Source: an uncultured Elusimicrobia bacterium (GTDB taxonomy: Bacteria; Elusimicrobiota; Elusimicrobia; Elusimicrobiales; UBA9959). From it: a stretch of 64,000 nucleotides of DNA. Shown here in pieces: positions 16,460 to 27,312 of the stretch. The notes under the pieces are model-generated. The model worked only from the letters and a program-made list of their open reading frames with translations, was not told the DNA's origin and made no database searches. How positions within the stretch are numbered: the first letter of the stretch is position 1; each line of letters opens with the position of its first letter. The position numbers and the translations under genes were made by a program. The stretch is from NCBI GenBank assembly GCA_903867985.1, contig CAIPTO010000043.1, positions 1 through 64,000 of the forward strand, read 5' to 3'.

Positions 16460-17260
16460 CTAGAATCTATGCACTTCCACGCAGCCTGTTTTTATGCCAA
16501 GCAGCCGCAGCGCCAGAGTTTTAAACTTCCCGGGAGCGTCACTGGCAATAAACCGGACCCGCCCCCTGCCGGAAACGTTAAGCAGCTTTCTGGAAGCCAG
16601 GTTGGTCATGGCTTCCGCAGCCGCTGCCGCAGCCGAATCCACTATCTTAATTCCTCCGCCCAGCACCCGCGCTATAACACTCTGAAGCAGCGGGTAGTGG
16701 GTGCATCCCAATATGACCGTGTCAAAGCCCTTTTTTTTAAGCGGTTTCAGATATTCACAAGCAACCAACTCAGTCAGTTTTTTAGCGCACCAACCCTCTT
16801 CAACAAGCGGCACGAACAGCGGGCAAGCTTTTTCATACACCCTGACTCCCGGCTTTAGCTTTTTAAGGGCCCGGCCGTAGGCTCCGCTCGATATGGTGGC
16901 GGTGGTTCCGGTCACCAGAATACGATTATTCGCGGTTATGGCGGCGGCGGCCCTGGCGCCTGGCTCTATGACGCCGATCACTGGCACTTTAGAAACTTTT
17001 CGCGCCTCCTCCAGAGCAAGTGAGGAGGCCGTGTTGCAGGCCACGATAATAAGTTTGACTCCGCGGTCGGAGAGCAGCGCCGCGATCTCTTTGGAAAACG
17101 CGATAACAGCTTCTTTTGACTTGGTGCCGTAAGGAACGCGCGCCGTGTCTCCGAAATAGATGATATTTTCGCAAGGCATAAGCCGCCTGACGGATTTGAA
17201 TACCGTAAGCCCGCCCAGCCCTGAATCGAAGATGCCTATAGGACTTTTTCCGTTTATCAT
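16460..17260 (-). CDS. murI: Glutamate racemase
   Basis: MurI makes D-glutamate for peptidoglycan. The 266-residue protein shows PIGIFDSGLGG at residues 7-17, the first catalytic cysteine in ACNTASS (C75), and the second in GCTHYPLL (C186). FGDTARVPYG near 36-45 is also diagnostic. The length is normal. It lies downstream of the amidase gene across a short-period repeat element, so cell-wall genes cluster here. Confidence 0.95.
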   Translation of the reverse strand: MINGKSPIGIFDSGLGGLTVFKSVRRLMPCENIIYFGDTARVPYGTKSKEAVIAFSKEIAALLSDRGVKLIIVACNTASSLALEEARKVSKVPVIGVIEPGARAAAAITANNRILVTGTTATISSGAYGRALKKLKPGVRVYEKACPLFVPLVEEGWCAKKLTELVACEYLKPLKKKGFDTVILGCTHYPLLQSVIARVLGGGIKIVDSAAAAAAEAMTNLASRKLLNVSGRGRVRFIASDAPGKFKTLALRLLGIKTGCVEVHRF

Positions 17261-17269
17261 AAAATCTGT

Positions 17270-17420
17270 GGCTCGTATAGAGGCAAAGCAGTCTGGAGGT
17301 AAGGAGGCAAAGTCTGCAAGACTGAATTGCCTTGCGTCTAAATTGCTTTACTTCTAACTGGCTTTACCTCTAAATTGCTGATTTGCTTTACGTCCAGACT
17401 GCTGATTTTGCGCAGCAAAA
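17270..17420. repeat. Short-period hairpin element, GGCAAAG/GCTTTAC family
   Basis: The intergenic DNA between murI and the amidase is made of degenerate units of GCTTTACNTCTAA and their complements. The left arm contains GCAGTCTGGAGGTAAGG and the right arm, read in reverse complement, GCAGTCTGGACGTAAAG, so the two can fold on each other. The same unit recurs at 54420-54500. No gene or terminator is apparent. Confidence 0.7.
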
Positions 17421-17425
17421 TCAAC

Positions 17426-19060
17426 TTACTTCCACCTTTTCATCTGGGCGTACTTCATTATACCCTTATAGATGGCATTGGCCGCCTTGGCTCGCACCTT
17501 TTTGTCGTTCATATCCTTCTGATCTTTGGAATTGGTCATAAAGCCCAATTCCACCAGGACACCGGGGGTGTATGTGCCGCGCAGGACGTAAAAGGCCGCC
17601 TGCTTAACTCCGCGGTTGACGAACGGCGTACTTTTTTCAAGTTCCTTGGATATAAGTCCGGCCAGTTGACTGCCTTCGTTGACATATTCATTCCTTGCCA
17701 GGGAATGCAGCAGCATCGCCGAAGCGTCAGACGGCTCCGCGCCCTCCTCAAGGCCAACAACAGAGTTTTCGTAGTCGGCGACTTCCGCGGCCCAGGGATC
17801 CGAGGCGTTCTCGGACATAAAATAAACTTCGAAACCTTTTTCGCGCCTGTCGCGCGAGGCATTGGCGTGTATAGAGATAAAAATATCCGCTTTATAGTTG
17901 TTGGCGATATCCGACCTTTTGTTGAGCGGGATAAAAACATCGGAATCGCGGGTAAGGATAACATCGAATATATCATCATCCTTGAAGAGATTGTAAAGCT
18001 CCTTAGCCATCAGCATATTTATTTCTTTTTCCCTGAGACCGAACGCTTTCCTGCCGCCGGCATCTTTCCCGCCATGTCCGGCATCTATAACTATTCGCTT
18101 ACGCCCCCCTTTGTCCAGCACGAACTTGTCCGGGATATTAATACCCTCAGCGGAGGCATAAACTCCGGATTCCGGCCCGGTGGAGAGTTCCGGTGCAGCC
18201 ATATCGGCGCCTTGAGCGTCGGGGGCAATTACCCGGATTCCCGCGCCCGACGCTGGCAAAAGCGGTTCGGTCCCGGGAACGGCGGGGCCATTGATACTCT
18301 GGGGTATGGGTTTCGCGCTTTTCTCCATATCGAAAACCAGCCGGTCCGGACCGGACAGCTTAAACGAGGAAACCTTGCCGAAGTTGTCTCCCGGAGTAAC
18401 GACTATGCGGGCCATCTTATTTTCCTGAAATATGTCCACGCGGGTTATCACTCCGTCCGAGATGTTAATTTTATCCTCGGCTTCGACCACGCCATTCGGC
18501 ACTGTTATTGAAAAAACATTATTCTCCTTCTGTGATGTCTGATATTCCAGCGGCTCTGCCACATAGACCACCAGCCTGGTCTTATCCTTATAGGAGTAGT
18601 AGTTTATCGAACTGATGTTTATCTTCTGCTGAGCAGCCAGGACACCGGTGTCCGGGGTATACTCCAGCTTAAAACCGAAAGCCCGGGCAAAATGTTTTGA
18701 AACGAAAAAATTCATCGCCAGGAAGGCGTTCCCGCCGCGCACGATCAGAGGATTGGCAAGAGAGACCTTGGTGTCGTTCAGCATCACCGAATCCGACTTC
18801 ATGAAGAACAGGATCTTGTTTCCCTTATTCTGAAGCAGCAATTTGCCGCTTACCGGATACCAGTAGATCTTACCGCCCATCAACCTAGCCGCCTTGGTCG
18901 CGTCAAGGTATAGCGTATCATTCAGCGTGTAAGTGCCTATCTTGCCCACATACCCGCCGTTCTTCATGTAAGTTACTTCGTCAACCCTGGCCGCGGCATT
19001 AATAGAACCGGCGGCAACCATTAAAAATACCGGCAAAACTCTTTTTAGTAAAGTTCGCAT
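17426..19060 (-). CDS. N-acetylmuramoyl-L-alanine amidase, AmiC-like
   Basis: This secreted zinc amidase cuts peptide stems from peptidoglycan, usually for daughter-cell separation. The 544 residues start with a signal peptide (1-24). A copper-amine-oxidase-N-like segment (about 45-140) and an AMIN-type domain (about 150-250) come next, then a proline-rich linker. The Amidase_3 domain starts near 322: IDAGHGG with zinc ligand H329, E345, SIHANAS near 396-402, and catalytic VELGFMTN near 505. The AMIN-Amidase_3 order matches AmiC/AmiB of Gram-negative bacteria. The stop lies next to a repeat element. Confidence 0.92.
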   Translation of the reverse strand: MRTLLKRVLPVFLMVAAGSINAAARVDEVTYMKNGGYVGKIGTYTLNDTLYLDATKAARLMGGKIYWYPVSGKLLLQNKGNKILFFMKSDSVMLNDTKVSLANPLIVRGGNAFLAMNFFVSKHFARAFGFKLEYTPDTGVLAAQQKINISSINYYSYKDKTRLVVYVAEPLEYQTSQKENNVFSITVPNGVVEAEDKINISDGVITRVDIFQENKMARIVVTPGDNFGKVSSFKLSGPDRLVFDMEKSAKPIPQSINGPAVPGTEPLLPASGAGIRVIAPDAQGADMAAPELSTGPESGVYASAEGINIPDKFVLDKGGRKRIVIDAGHGGKDAGGRKAFGLREKEINMLMAKELYNLFKDDDIFDVILTRDSDVFIPLNKRSDIANNYKADIFISIHANASRDRREKGFEVYFMSENASDPWAAEVADYENSVVGLEEGAEPSDASAMLLHSLARNEYVNEGSQLAGLISKELEKSTPFVNRGVKQAAFYVLRGTYTPGVLVELGFMTNSKDQKDMNDKKVRAKAANAIYKGIMKYAQMKRWK

Positions 19061-19121
19061 TTTAATCTCTCCGTGTTTCAGTCTCTGCCTATTGCATAAA
19101 ACTTACAGCTTATGGCATATT

Positions 19122-20573
19122 TTACTCTAATATTATCCTGTAATCTTCCCATGTCAGCAAGGGATCCGGCAGCACCTTGACGCTCCGGTGCACATTTTTT
19201 TCTATAAGGTCCTGTTTCTTTTTCAGAACTTCCATCAGCATCGGATTCACCACCACCCTGAGATTTCCGCCCGGACGGCCGAGAGTCAGGTTCTGGATCT
19301 CGCGCTGGATCTTTATTCTGATGCTCTCGCTTGAAAGCACCCGGCCTGAACCGTGACATTCCGGGCACTCCTCGGTAAGAAGACTGACAGTGCTCTCGCG
19401 CTTGCGCTCACGCGTCATTTCCACCAGACCCAGCCGCGTAATGGGCAGGATCCTTATCTTCGCCCGATCGCGCCGCACGGCGTCCTCCATAACGTCCACG
19501 ACCTTGTGGCGGTTGGACGCTTTTTTCATGTCAATAAAGTCTATCACAATGATGCCGCCGATGTTCCTCAGACGCAATTGGCGGGCGACTTCCTGCGCGG
19601 CCTCAATATTGGTCATAGTCACCGTCTCCTCCTGGGAGCGGTTGCCGGTAAAGCGGCCGGTGTTGACGTCTATGGCGCACAAAGATTCGGCTTCCTGAAT
19701 GATGATGCTGCCGCCGTTTGGAAGCTCCACCTTTATCTTGCGCAATTCGTCTATGCCTTTTTCGATATTGAACGCTTTGAAGATAGGGGTCTTATTATCG
19801 TAATACCGCACGCGCTCTTTCAGATCCGGGGAGATCTTGGTTACGAACTCCAGCGTGTTTTTATAATCATCCTTGTTGTCCAGCATATAGATAGACACAT
19901 CGTCTGACAGTATGTCCCGGGCCACCTGCAGGGTCGTATCCATGTCTTTATGAAGCAGGCAGGGAGGTCGCGCGGTCTCAAAACTTTTCTGGATGGAATC
20001 CCAGAGCCGCAGGAGGAATTTCAGCTCGCGTTCGAGTTCCTCTTCGCTGGCCCCCTCCGCCTCGGTGCGCATAATGCAGCCTTTTTTACCCAGCTCATTG
20101 GCGACCGTGATCTTCCTGACGATCTCGGATAGACGCTTTCTTTCCTCCGGTGTTTCTATATTCTTGGACACGCCCACAAATTCCTGGAAGGGAGTCAGGA
20201 CCAGATACCGGCCGGGAAGTGAAACGTCCATGGTAACTTTCATACCCTTAGTACCTATAGCGTCCTTGGTAACCTGAACCATGACTTCCTGGTCTTTTTT
20301 AAGCAACCTTTCGATAGGGTCGCGCTGGCTGCCCAAGACGTCCGAAATATAGATATAGGCGTTCTTATCAAGGCCAATATTAACGAACGCGCTGGAGATG
20401 CCTGGCAGTACATTTTCCACCACAGCCTTATAAATATTCCCCACAATATTCGTATTGCTTCGGCGCTCCCAGAAAAGTTCGGCCAGGCGGCCGTCTTCCA
20501 GGATAGCTATTCTGGTCTCTTCAAAAGAGGTATTAGCGAATATCTCTTTTTTTACTGTTTTCTGATTGTTCAT
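19122..20573 (-). CDS. rng: Ribonuclease G/E family endoribonuclease
   Basis: This 483-residue enzyme has the length of RNase G and lacks the long RNase E scaffold. An S1 domain at about 35-125 includes PGISSAFVNIGLDKNAYIY. The catalytic DNase-I-like domain carries IDVNTGRFTG and IDFIDM, whose acidic residues bind magnesium. The zinc-link CPECHGSG sits near 410. It processes 16S rRNA 5' ends and takes part in mRNA decay. Its upstream neighbour is the DUF2344 gene, an arrangement often seen in Gram-positive and deep-branching genomes. Confidence 0.93.
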   Translation of the reverse strand: MNNQKTVKKEIFANTSFEETRIAILEDGRLAELFWERRSNTNIVGNIYKAVVENVLPGISSAFVNIGLDKNAYIYISDVLGSQRDPIERLLKKDQEVMVQVTKDAIGTKGMKVTMDVSLPGRYLVLTPFQEFVGVSKNIETPEERKRLSEIVRKITVANELGKKGCIMRTEAEGASEEELERELKFLLRLWDSIQKSFETARPPCLLHKDMDTTLQVARDILSDDVSIYMLDNKDDYKNTLEFVTKISPDLKERVRYYDNKTPIFKAFNIEKGIDELRKIKVELPNGGSIIIQEAESLCAIDVNTGRFTGNRSQEETVTMTNIEAAQEVARQLRLRNIGGIIVIDFIDMKKASNRHKVVDVMEDAVRRDRAKIRILPITRLGLVEMTRERKRESTVSLLTEECPECHGSGRVLSSESIRIKIQREIQNLTLGRPGGNLRVVVNPMLMEVLKKKQDLIEKNVHRSVKVLPDPLLTWEDYRIILE

Positions 20574-20657
20574 AGTATGTAAATTCTCCTTGCACTTTTT
20601 AAATTACAGGATTAAAGATTAAGCTCCTTAACTTCTTAAACCTTGCTCCTTGATCAC

Positions 20658-21335
20658 TTAAATCACTTCCAGCTTTCCCGTTGAGTCAAGCCAGTATAAT
20701 TCTTCCCTTACCACTTTTTTTATCTTAATTTCCCGGCCGGCCATCACGTTCAGCGCGGCTTCGGGTTTGATGTTCTTTCCGGGTTCCATTTTCAGCGCCA
20801 GACGCAGAGTCCCCGCGCCCTCGTCCAATTCCGCGCCGAGGATCAGCGGTCTTATGTCTATAGTTTCCGCGTCGCCCGTTGACTTCACTTTTTCGTACTG
20901 GACGCTTTTGCGGGCTAAAAACGCGTCCAGCATAGCTTGAGAAAATTCTCCTTTAAACTCCGCCTCGATACGATACCCGGCCGCGCTCACGCTGGCTTCT
21001 ATGGACGGGAAGAAAATCGGCACTCTTTTAACGGACAGCAGGCTGAAAGCCTCCGACTTTACCGCCTCCAGCTTAGCTCTGCATACGTCTTCTTTACACT
21101 GCTGGGCAAGGTAGAGGTCGGCGTACTCGCAGCGACTTTCATAGCCCAGGGAAAGCGCGGGGCCAAAAGCCATTTTGGGAACCAGATTCCGGGCTTGCCT
21201 GGCCGGCATGCAATCCAGACCGGACGCGGCCGCTATGCCCCGCAACGCCTTTATCTGGTCCAGGTGCGACATGCTCGCGGCACCCGCAAGTCTGGCGAAC
21301 TTAAGCCGCATACGTGTTTTTGCAATGTTGTCCAT
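20658..21335 (-). CDS. DUF2344 / TIGR03936 radical-SAM-linked protein, stand-alone
   Basis: The 225 residues match the DUF2344 pattern: RLKFARLAGAASMSHLDQIKALRGI at the start, a PKMAFGPALSLGYES-type core, and VREELYWLDSTGKLEVI at the end. Members are usually fused to or directly follow a B12-binding radical SAM protein (TIGR03960) and precede RNase G. Here RNase G does follow, but the radical SAM partner is absent; rodA is upstream. The biochemical role is unknown, with a link to tRNA or rRNA modification only suspected. Confidence 0.85.
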   Translation of the reverse strand: MDNIAKTRMRLKFARLAGAASMSHLDQIKALRGIAAASGLDCMPARQARNLVPKMAFGPALSLGYESRCEYADLYLAQQCKEDVCRAKLEAVKSEAFSLLSVKRVPIFFPSIEASVSAAGYRIEAEFKGEFSQAMLDAFLARKSVQYEKVKSTGDAETIDIRPLILGAELDEGAGTLRLALKMEPGKNIKPEAALNVMAGREIKIKKVVREELYWLDSTGKLEVI

Positions 21336-21354
21336 AAATAATCGTTATACATAC

Positions 21355-21445
21355 ATGCCATTTGCTTTACGCCATTTGCCATACGCAGAAACCATAAAGA
21401 AACTTTCTTATAAAGCCAATGGCAAATGGCTTATAGCGTACGGCA
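21355..21445. repeat. Short-period hairpin element, GCCATTTGC family
   Basis: The left arm contains GCCATTTGCTTTACGCCATT and the right arm GGCAAATGGCTTATAGCG. In reverse complement the right arm matches the left, so the segment between DUF2344 and rodA can form a long imperfect hairpin. It contains no start site or terminator-like T run that I can see. Confidence 0.7.
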
Positions 21446-21469
21446 GTCTTTTCGCGCAAAGCTCCATGT

Positions 21470-22810
21470 TCACACCAACGCGTACCTCCGGGCATAAATC
21501 GACTGCACCAAACCCAGGGATATCAGGGTAGCCACAAGGTTTGACCCGCCGTATGAAAGCAGCGGCAAAGGCACGCCGGCCACGGGGCTTAACCCCAGGA
21601 GCATACCGGAATTGATAAAAAAGTACACCATAAACATACCGAATATCCCGCAATTGACCAAGTAACCGAAACGGTCCCGCGCCAGATTGGCGCAGGTACG
21701 TATCCTGCTAAGTATGATAACATAAAGACCCATTACCAGCATGGTTCCCCAAAACCCCATCTCCTCTCCCACTACCGCGAGTATGAAGTCTGTGTGCCTC
21801 TCCGGAATAAAACCCAGCCTGGATTGGGTTCCGGAGAAGATGCCTTTGCCAAGCACTCCGCCGGAACCTATGGCAATGCGCGCCTGCAATAAATTATAGC
21901 CGGCCCCCCTCGGATCTGATTCGGGAGACAGAAAAACCTCAAGGCGCTTCTGCTGATACTCCTTCATCTGGTGTTCCACCATCACTCCGGAAAAAAAGCC
22001 GAGGATGAGAACCAGTGCCGCCCCGCCGAAAAATACGCCGGAGATATTGGAATAAAGTTTAACGGAAAGTATCCAGAGAAGATACGCCGCCGCGCCGACG
22101 CCAAACACAAATGTCAGGGAACTCCAGCCGAAATTTGAAAGGTGGAAGAAGTAACTTACCAGCGGGCTGTCCAGCAGTTCCGGATTAAGATTAATGATGG
22201 TCCACAGGATAGGGAAAAGCGCCGAAATAAAGCTGTAACCAAGTATAACGGCAAGGTGGAAAGGATTAGCCCCAGCCGCGAACAACATGATGAGGATTAT
22301 CGGCAGCGTGATCAAAATGGCCGAGAAATCCGGCTGTTTTATCAGCAGCAGGAACACCGGCAGGCTGAGCATCAGCGCGCCGAACACCACCGAGAACTCC
22401 TTGATTTTCCCTATTCGCTTGTCCAGGTAATTAGCGATCACAAGTATCAGGCCGATGCGGGAGAATTCGGAAGGCTGTATGGAAAAAAAAGGCAGGTGGT
22501 ACCAGGACCTGGAACCCTTGTCCACCACTCCGAAAAAGAGCACACCGACGAGCGCCAGGAGCACCGCCCCGTATATGAACTTCCATTGGTCCTGGAATAT
22601 CTGGTAATTAAGGCGCCACACGACCGCGAAAACCGCGAATCCAAGCGGGATAGCGATAAGATGCGTCCTGACTATGCGGATCTGGTTCGGCAGGACGGCT
22701 ACAGAGGAGAATATGGCCAGAGTGCCGATGGTGAGAAGGGCCAGCACCGAGAAAAAAAGCAGCCAGTCCATTCTGTTTTTTTTAATGCCGGAGGTCGCAG
22801 TGGATATCAT
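21470..22810 (-). CDS. rodA: Peptidoglycan glycosyltransferase RodA
   Basis: This polytopic SEDS protein polymerises lipid II for elongation, together with PBP2. It has about ten membrane helices in 446 residues, a little longer than usual because of an enlarged central loop region between about residues 210 and 290. The C-terminal GLSPVAGVPLPLLSYGGSNL is diagnostic, and the ARIAIGSGGVLGKG segment is the SEDS catalytic region. It overlaps the PBP2 stop as ATGA at 22807-22810. An internal ATG (MDWLL) 13 codons later is possible. Confidence 0.95.
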   Translation of the reverse strand: MISTATSGIKKNRMDWLLFFSVLALLTIGTLAIFSSVAVLPNQIRIVRTHLIAIPLGFAVFAVVWRLNYQIFQDQWKFIYGAVLLALVGVLFFGVVDKGSRSWYHLPFFSIQPSEFSRIGLILVIANYLDKRIGKIKEFSVVFGALMLSLPVFLLLIKQPDFSAILITLPIILIMLFAAGANPFHLAVILGYSFISALFPILWTIINLNPELLDSPLVSYFFHLSNFGWSSLTFVFGVGAAAYLLWILSVKLYSNISGVFFGGAALVLILGFFSGVMVEHQMKEYQQKRLEVFLSPESDPRGAGYNLLQARIAIGSGGVLGKGIFSGTQSRLGFIPERHTDFILAVVGEEMGFWGTMLVMGLYVIILSRIRTCANLARDRFGYLVNCGIFGMFMVYFFINSGMLLGLSPVAGVPLPLLSYGGSNLVATLISLGLVQSIYARRYALV

Positions 22811-24621
22811 CTGCCCTCCCCGGCCGAGGTGGAGATTTTTACCGTATCCGGCCCGCCCGACAACCTGTCCCGCAAGGCGGCGAGGATAACTGCCTTCGCT
22901 ATAGGCACCGCCGCCGAGGCCCCGTGCTCCCCGTGCTCGACCAGCACGGCCACGGCAACCTCAGGCTCTTTACCCGGCAGTTGCGCATATGCCACGAACC
23001 AGGCGTGGTCCTTGCCGTGCGGATTCTGAGCCGTGCCGGTCTTGCCGAATATTTCCACCCCGTCTATCCTGACGGTCTGCCCGGTGCCCTCAAGCACGAC
23101 TTCCCTCATGCCTTCTTTTATGAGCGCCCAGGTGCTCTCTTTAAGTTCCACCTGCGAAATTTTTTCCGGCCGGCTTTTGAAAGTTGTTTGCCCCTCAGCA
23201 TCCATCACATAATCCACATAGTACGGCCGCCAGAAAGCTCCGCGACTGGCTACGGCCGAGGCGAGCTGCGCCAGCTGAATAGGGGTGACGAGCGTCTCCC
23301 CCTGTCCGATGCTGAGATTCAGCGTGTCACCTATAAACCAGTAGCTTTTTCTGGCCGCGCGCTTGCTGGGCCCGAATACATTTCCGCTCTTTTCGTCCGG
23401 CAGCGGTATACCTGTGGGCATACCGAGCCTGAACATCCTGGCGTACTTCTCGATATTTAACGGGCCGGTTTTTATGCCCAGGTTGTAATAATACACATCG
23501 CAGGATTTAGCCATGCCGTTCAGAAAATCCACCTTCCCGTGACCTTTCTTGTCCCAGCATTTAAAGACCCGGCTGCCGGCGTCAAAATAGCCGGGGCATA
23601 AAAAAGTCTCAGCCGGATCTATCTTGCCGGAATCCAAGCCTGCTATAGAACTGATGATTTTAAAAATAGAGGCGGGCGGATAGGTGCCCTGCACGGCCAC
23701 GTTGAACTCAGGCAGTTCCTTCAGATTATCAGCAGTCTTCTCCTCGCTGTTGGAAACAAAACGGTTAGGATCATAGTCCGGCATGGAAGCCATGGCAAGC
23801 ACAGCCCCGGATCTGGGGTCTATCGCCACAACAGCGCCTTTCCCGGTGTTGGATTTTTTTAATCCTTCTTCGGCCGCGGACTGGATCTTAGAATCTATGG
23901 TAAGGTAAATATCAGACCCGGGCTGCCATTTGCGGCTTTCCAGTATCCGGTTGAGCTTACCCCTTGAATCCACTTCCAGATAAATACCGCCATCCTTTCC
24001 CTTAAGGTTCCTTTCGTACATTTTCTCCAGCCCCGCCTTGCCCACGCGCGCATCCATGCCATAATTCTTATCCCTCCCGTAGACAGCCCATTCAGCGGCA
24101 TCCATCTTACTGATATAACCGATGACATGACTCAGATAGTTCCCGAAAGGATAATAACGCCGTGCTTCAACTATTATGTCTATGCCGGAATAAATAGTCT
24201 TAAGCTCGGAAAGCGAGAACATGGCCTTTAAGGAAAGGTTCTCGGCCAGGCGCACAGGAGCGCCTCTTTTGACCGCCTTGTAAAGGGCGGCGCTCAGCGC
24301 GTCAAAGGGAATATTGAGCCGCTGAGACAGGCTGCGAGCCATCAGATTGATGTCGTCCACGGATTTCACAGCCCCGGGGAAATAGATAAGACTGAATGAA
24401 GGTTTATTGGTCGCCACGGCGGCCGAATCCCTGGTGTAAATGCGACCGCGGGGAGCCGCCTGAGGCAGGATCTGGGTCTTGTTCCTTTCCGCAATCTCCC
24501 GGTAATGAGCGTGCATAATAATCTGAAGACTGACGAGCCGGAGCACGAAGACCAGACTGACAACCGCGACGAGACCCCACAAGAGGTTCATCCTGTCCTG
24601 CGAGATGCCGCGTTCTATCAT
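22807..24621 (-). CDS. mrdA: Penicillin-binding protein 2
   Basis: This class B transpeptidase cross-links elongating peptidoglycan with RodA and the MreBCD complex. The 604 residues comprise one membrane anchor (about 12-36), a pedestal domain with APRGRIYTRD near 56-65, and the transpeptidase domain. The catalytic motif is SIFK with S318 and K321. The second motif is SCD at 373-375, like the SAD form in other PBP2 proteins. KTGTA lies near 545. It is coupled to both rodA and mreD by short overlaps. Confidence 0.95.
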   Translation of the reverse strand: MIERGISQDRMNLLWGLVAVVSLVFVLRLVSLQIIMHAHYREIAERNKTQILPQAAPRGRIYTRDSAAVATNKPSFSLIYFPGAVKSVDDINLMARSLSQRLNIPFDALSAALYKAVKRGAPVRLAENLSLKAMFSLSELKTIYSGIDIIVEARRYYPFGNYLSHVIGYISKMDAAEWAVYGRDKNYGMDARVGKAGLEKMYERNLKGKDGGIYLEVDSRGKLNRILESRKWQPGSDIYLTIDSKIQSAAEEGLKKSNTGKGAVVAIDPRSGAVLAMASMPDYDPNRFVSNSEEKTADNLKELPEFNVAVQGTYPPASIFKIISSIAGLDSGKIDPAETFLCPGYFDAGSRVFKCWDKKGHGKVDFLNGMAKSCDVYYYNLGIKTGPLNIEKYARMFRLGMPTGIPLPDEKSGNVFGPSKRAARKSYWFIGDTLNLSIGQGETLVTPIQLAQLASAVASRGAFWRPYYVDYVMDAEGQTTFKSRPEKISQVELKESTWALIKEGMREVVLEGTGQTVRIDGVEIFGKTGTAQNPHGKDHAWFVAYAQLPGKEPEVAVAVLVEHGEHGASAAVPIAKAVILAALRDRLSGGPDTVKISTSAGEGR

Positions 24622-25097
24622 AGTAAATCAAATCTTCTTTTAAGCTGCGCGAAAAAATAAAACACAATAGGCGCCAGGAGCGCGTTGAGAAATGGCTCTA
24701 CCAGAAACGCCTTCAATTGCAACGGATTAATCTTAGCGAGCGCGAGTGACAACCCCTGATAGCACAACATGGATATCATAGTAAGCGTAAACGCCGCTAT
24801 AACCTGAGAAAAAGGGCTGACCAGATCCAGATGGCGCTTCATAATATAAATGCCGTAAGCCATGAGCGTGTAGGTTAGCGCGTAAGCCCCAAAAAGATTA
24901 GAGCCAAGCATGTCCAGATAGATCCCGAAGAAAAAACCGTAGACCAGCGCTTTGGCTGGACGCGCAATTATCGCGGCCGCCAACGCCGCCACAAAAATAA
25001 TATTGGGCGCCACTCCAAAAATGGAGAGGTTGGTTGTCCACCACCAGTAAATAACTCCGGTAAGGAGATATATCAGGATATCGCCCATTAATCTCAT
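24618..25097 (-). CDS. mreD: Rod shape-determining protein MreD
   Basis: The 159-residue protein has five or six hydrophobic helices and little else. The order mreB-mreC-mreD-PBP2-rodA and the 4-bp overlaps with both neighbours identify it more than its sequence does. It belongs to the elongasome in the inner membrane. The KALVYGFFFGIYLDMLGSNLFGAY segment, given here only in part as GFFFGIYLDML, fits the MreD signature G-x-x-D-x-x. Confidence 0.88.
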   Translation of the reverse strand: MRLMGDILIYLLTGVIYWWWTTNLSIFGVAPNIIFVAALAAAIIARPAKALVYGFFFGIYLDMLGSNLFGAYALTYTLMAYGIYIMKRHLDLVSPFSQVIAAFTLTMISMLCYQGLSLALAKINPLQLKAFLVEPFLNALLAPIVFYFFAQLKRRFDLL

Positions 25098-25954
25098 TTT
25101 TTCAAAGTCTCCTGGATAACGGCAAGGTCAGTCGGGAAGTCTCGTTTTACCACATAAACTTCCTTAAGCGCGTTAATAGTTATAACCGGCGCGACATCCG
25201 CGGTTATAAAATTCATAAAAGATTCCTTGGGATGAACTTTCTGCACCCGGCCCACCGGCAGGCCCTGCGGAAACAACAGTCCGCCCGGAGAAGTCACAAA
25301 TTCCGCGCCTTCGGTGATATCAGAGCCCTCCGGGATATAGTTCATCCTTAGAAGCCATGTGCCCCGCCCCTCAGCCAGACCTTCGAAACTGGCTCCTGGC
25401 AGCGAGCAGATCAGCGAAGAAACGCTATTGGTTATCAGCAGCACTTTGGAAAAATCCTGATATATCTCAAAGACGCGCCCGGCCAGACCGACACGGCCGT
25501 TCTCAAACCCGACTACGGTTGAGTTAAGAGCGATACCGTCTTTGGCGCCCTTATTTATGAAGAAAGCTCCGTACCAGTCCTGCGGATTCTTATTAATGAC
25601 TCTGGCCCATACGCCTTTAAGGGCGATGCTGCGCGAAAGCCCCATCTCAGAGGTCAGGCGCCGGTTCTCCTCATCTGCGGCTTCAGCCGCCTTGATGGAG
25701 ACTTCCAACTCTTTGATCCTGCCGGTCAGAGCCCTGTTTTCCTGGTCGGTCTTGAGAATGTTAAGAAAATTATCCGGCACATTACGGATAAAATAATCGT
25801 ATTTTGCTCCGTAGTGAAGCGACGGGTAAAGGCTGTAACTGAAGAATATGCGGGCGGTCTGGGCTATACGGGCGGAAGGGAAAAGGAGGAGAAGCGTGGA
25901 AATAAAGATGAAAAAGACAGCAGTATAATTTGCTATATCTTTTTCCCTGTTCAT
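25094..25954 (-). CDS. mreC: Rod shape-determining protein MreC
   Basis: MreC links MreB with the periplasmic elongasome. A membrane anchor at about 10-30 is followed by a coiled coil (about 65-100, rich in E and L), then the beta-rich MreC domain with GVWARVINKNPQDWYGAFFI and NSTVVGFENGRVGLAG features. The length of 286 is normal. It overlaps mreD by ATGA. A 200-bp spacer separates it from mreB, which is unusual because the two are normally close. Confidence 0.93.
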   Translation of the reverse strand: MNREKDIANYTAVFFIFISTLLLLFPSARIAQTARIFFSYSLYPSLHYGAKYDYFIRNVPDNFLNILKTDQENRALTGRIKELEVSIKAAEAADEENRRLTSEMGLSRSIALKGVWARVINKNPQDWYGAFFINKGAKDGIALNSTVVGFENGRVGLAGRVFEIYQDFSKVLLITNSVSSLICSLPGASFEGLAEGRGTWLLRMNYIPEGSDITEGAEFVTSPGGLLFPQGLPVGRVQKVHPKESFMNFITADVAPVITINALKEVYVVKRDFPTDLAVIQETLKK

Positions 25955-26158
25955 AAATCGCCCCTCCAGCCTATGGCCGCGCCGTTTCTAACATCTGGTT
26001 GTGCCGCACAAGCGCTATACGCTTCAGACGGCTAAGGGCAATACCTATTGCCAAGACGGCCTGAATGGGAGACTCGATTTTTTTCGGGAACTTAAAAGCG
26101 CTGAGCCGGGAAACGACCGGCAGGGCAAAGCTGCGTGATAAAGAATTCAGCGTTCCAG

Positions 26159-27229
<1,071 letters not shown>

Positions 27230-27312
27230 CTAGCGGATAATACCCGGCAGACGGCGCCGAATAAACAAATTTACCCCTTTCAATATTACGATCACCCGCC
27301 GCTTCACTGTCT

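Noticed and set aside
17375-18511. Plus-strand frame of 378 codons
   Set aside because: It is antisense to the amidase gene and has no recognisable domain.
22142-23029. Plus-strand frame rich in charged residues
   Set aside because: It spans the antisense of rodA and PBP2, both of which are certain.
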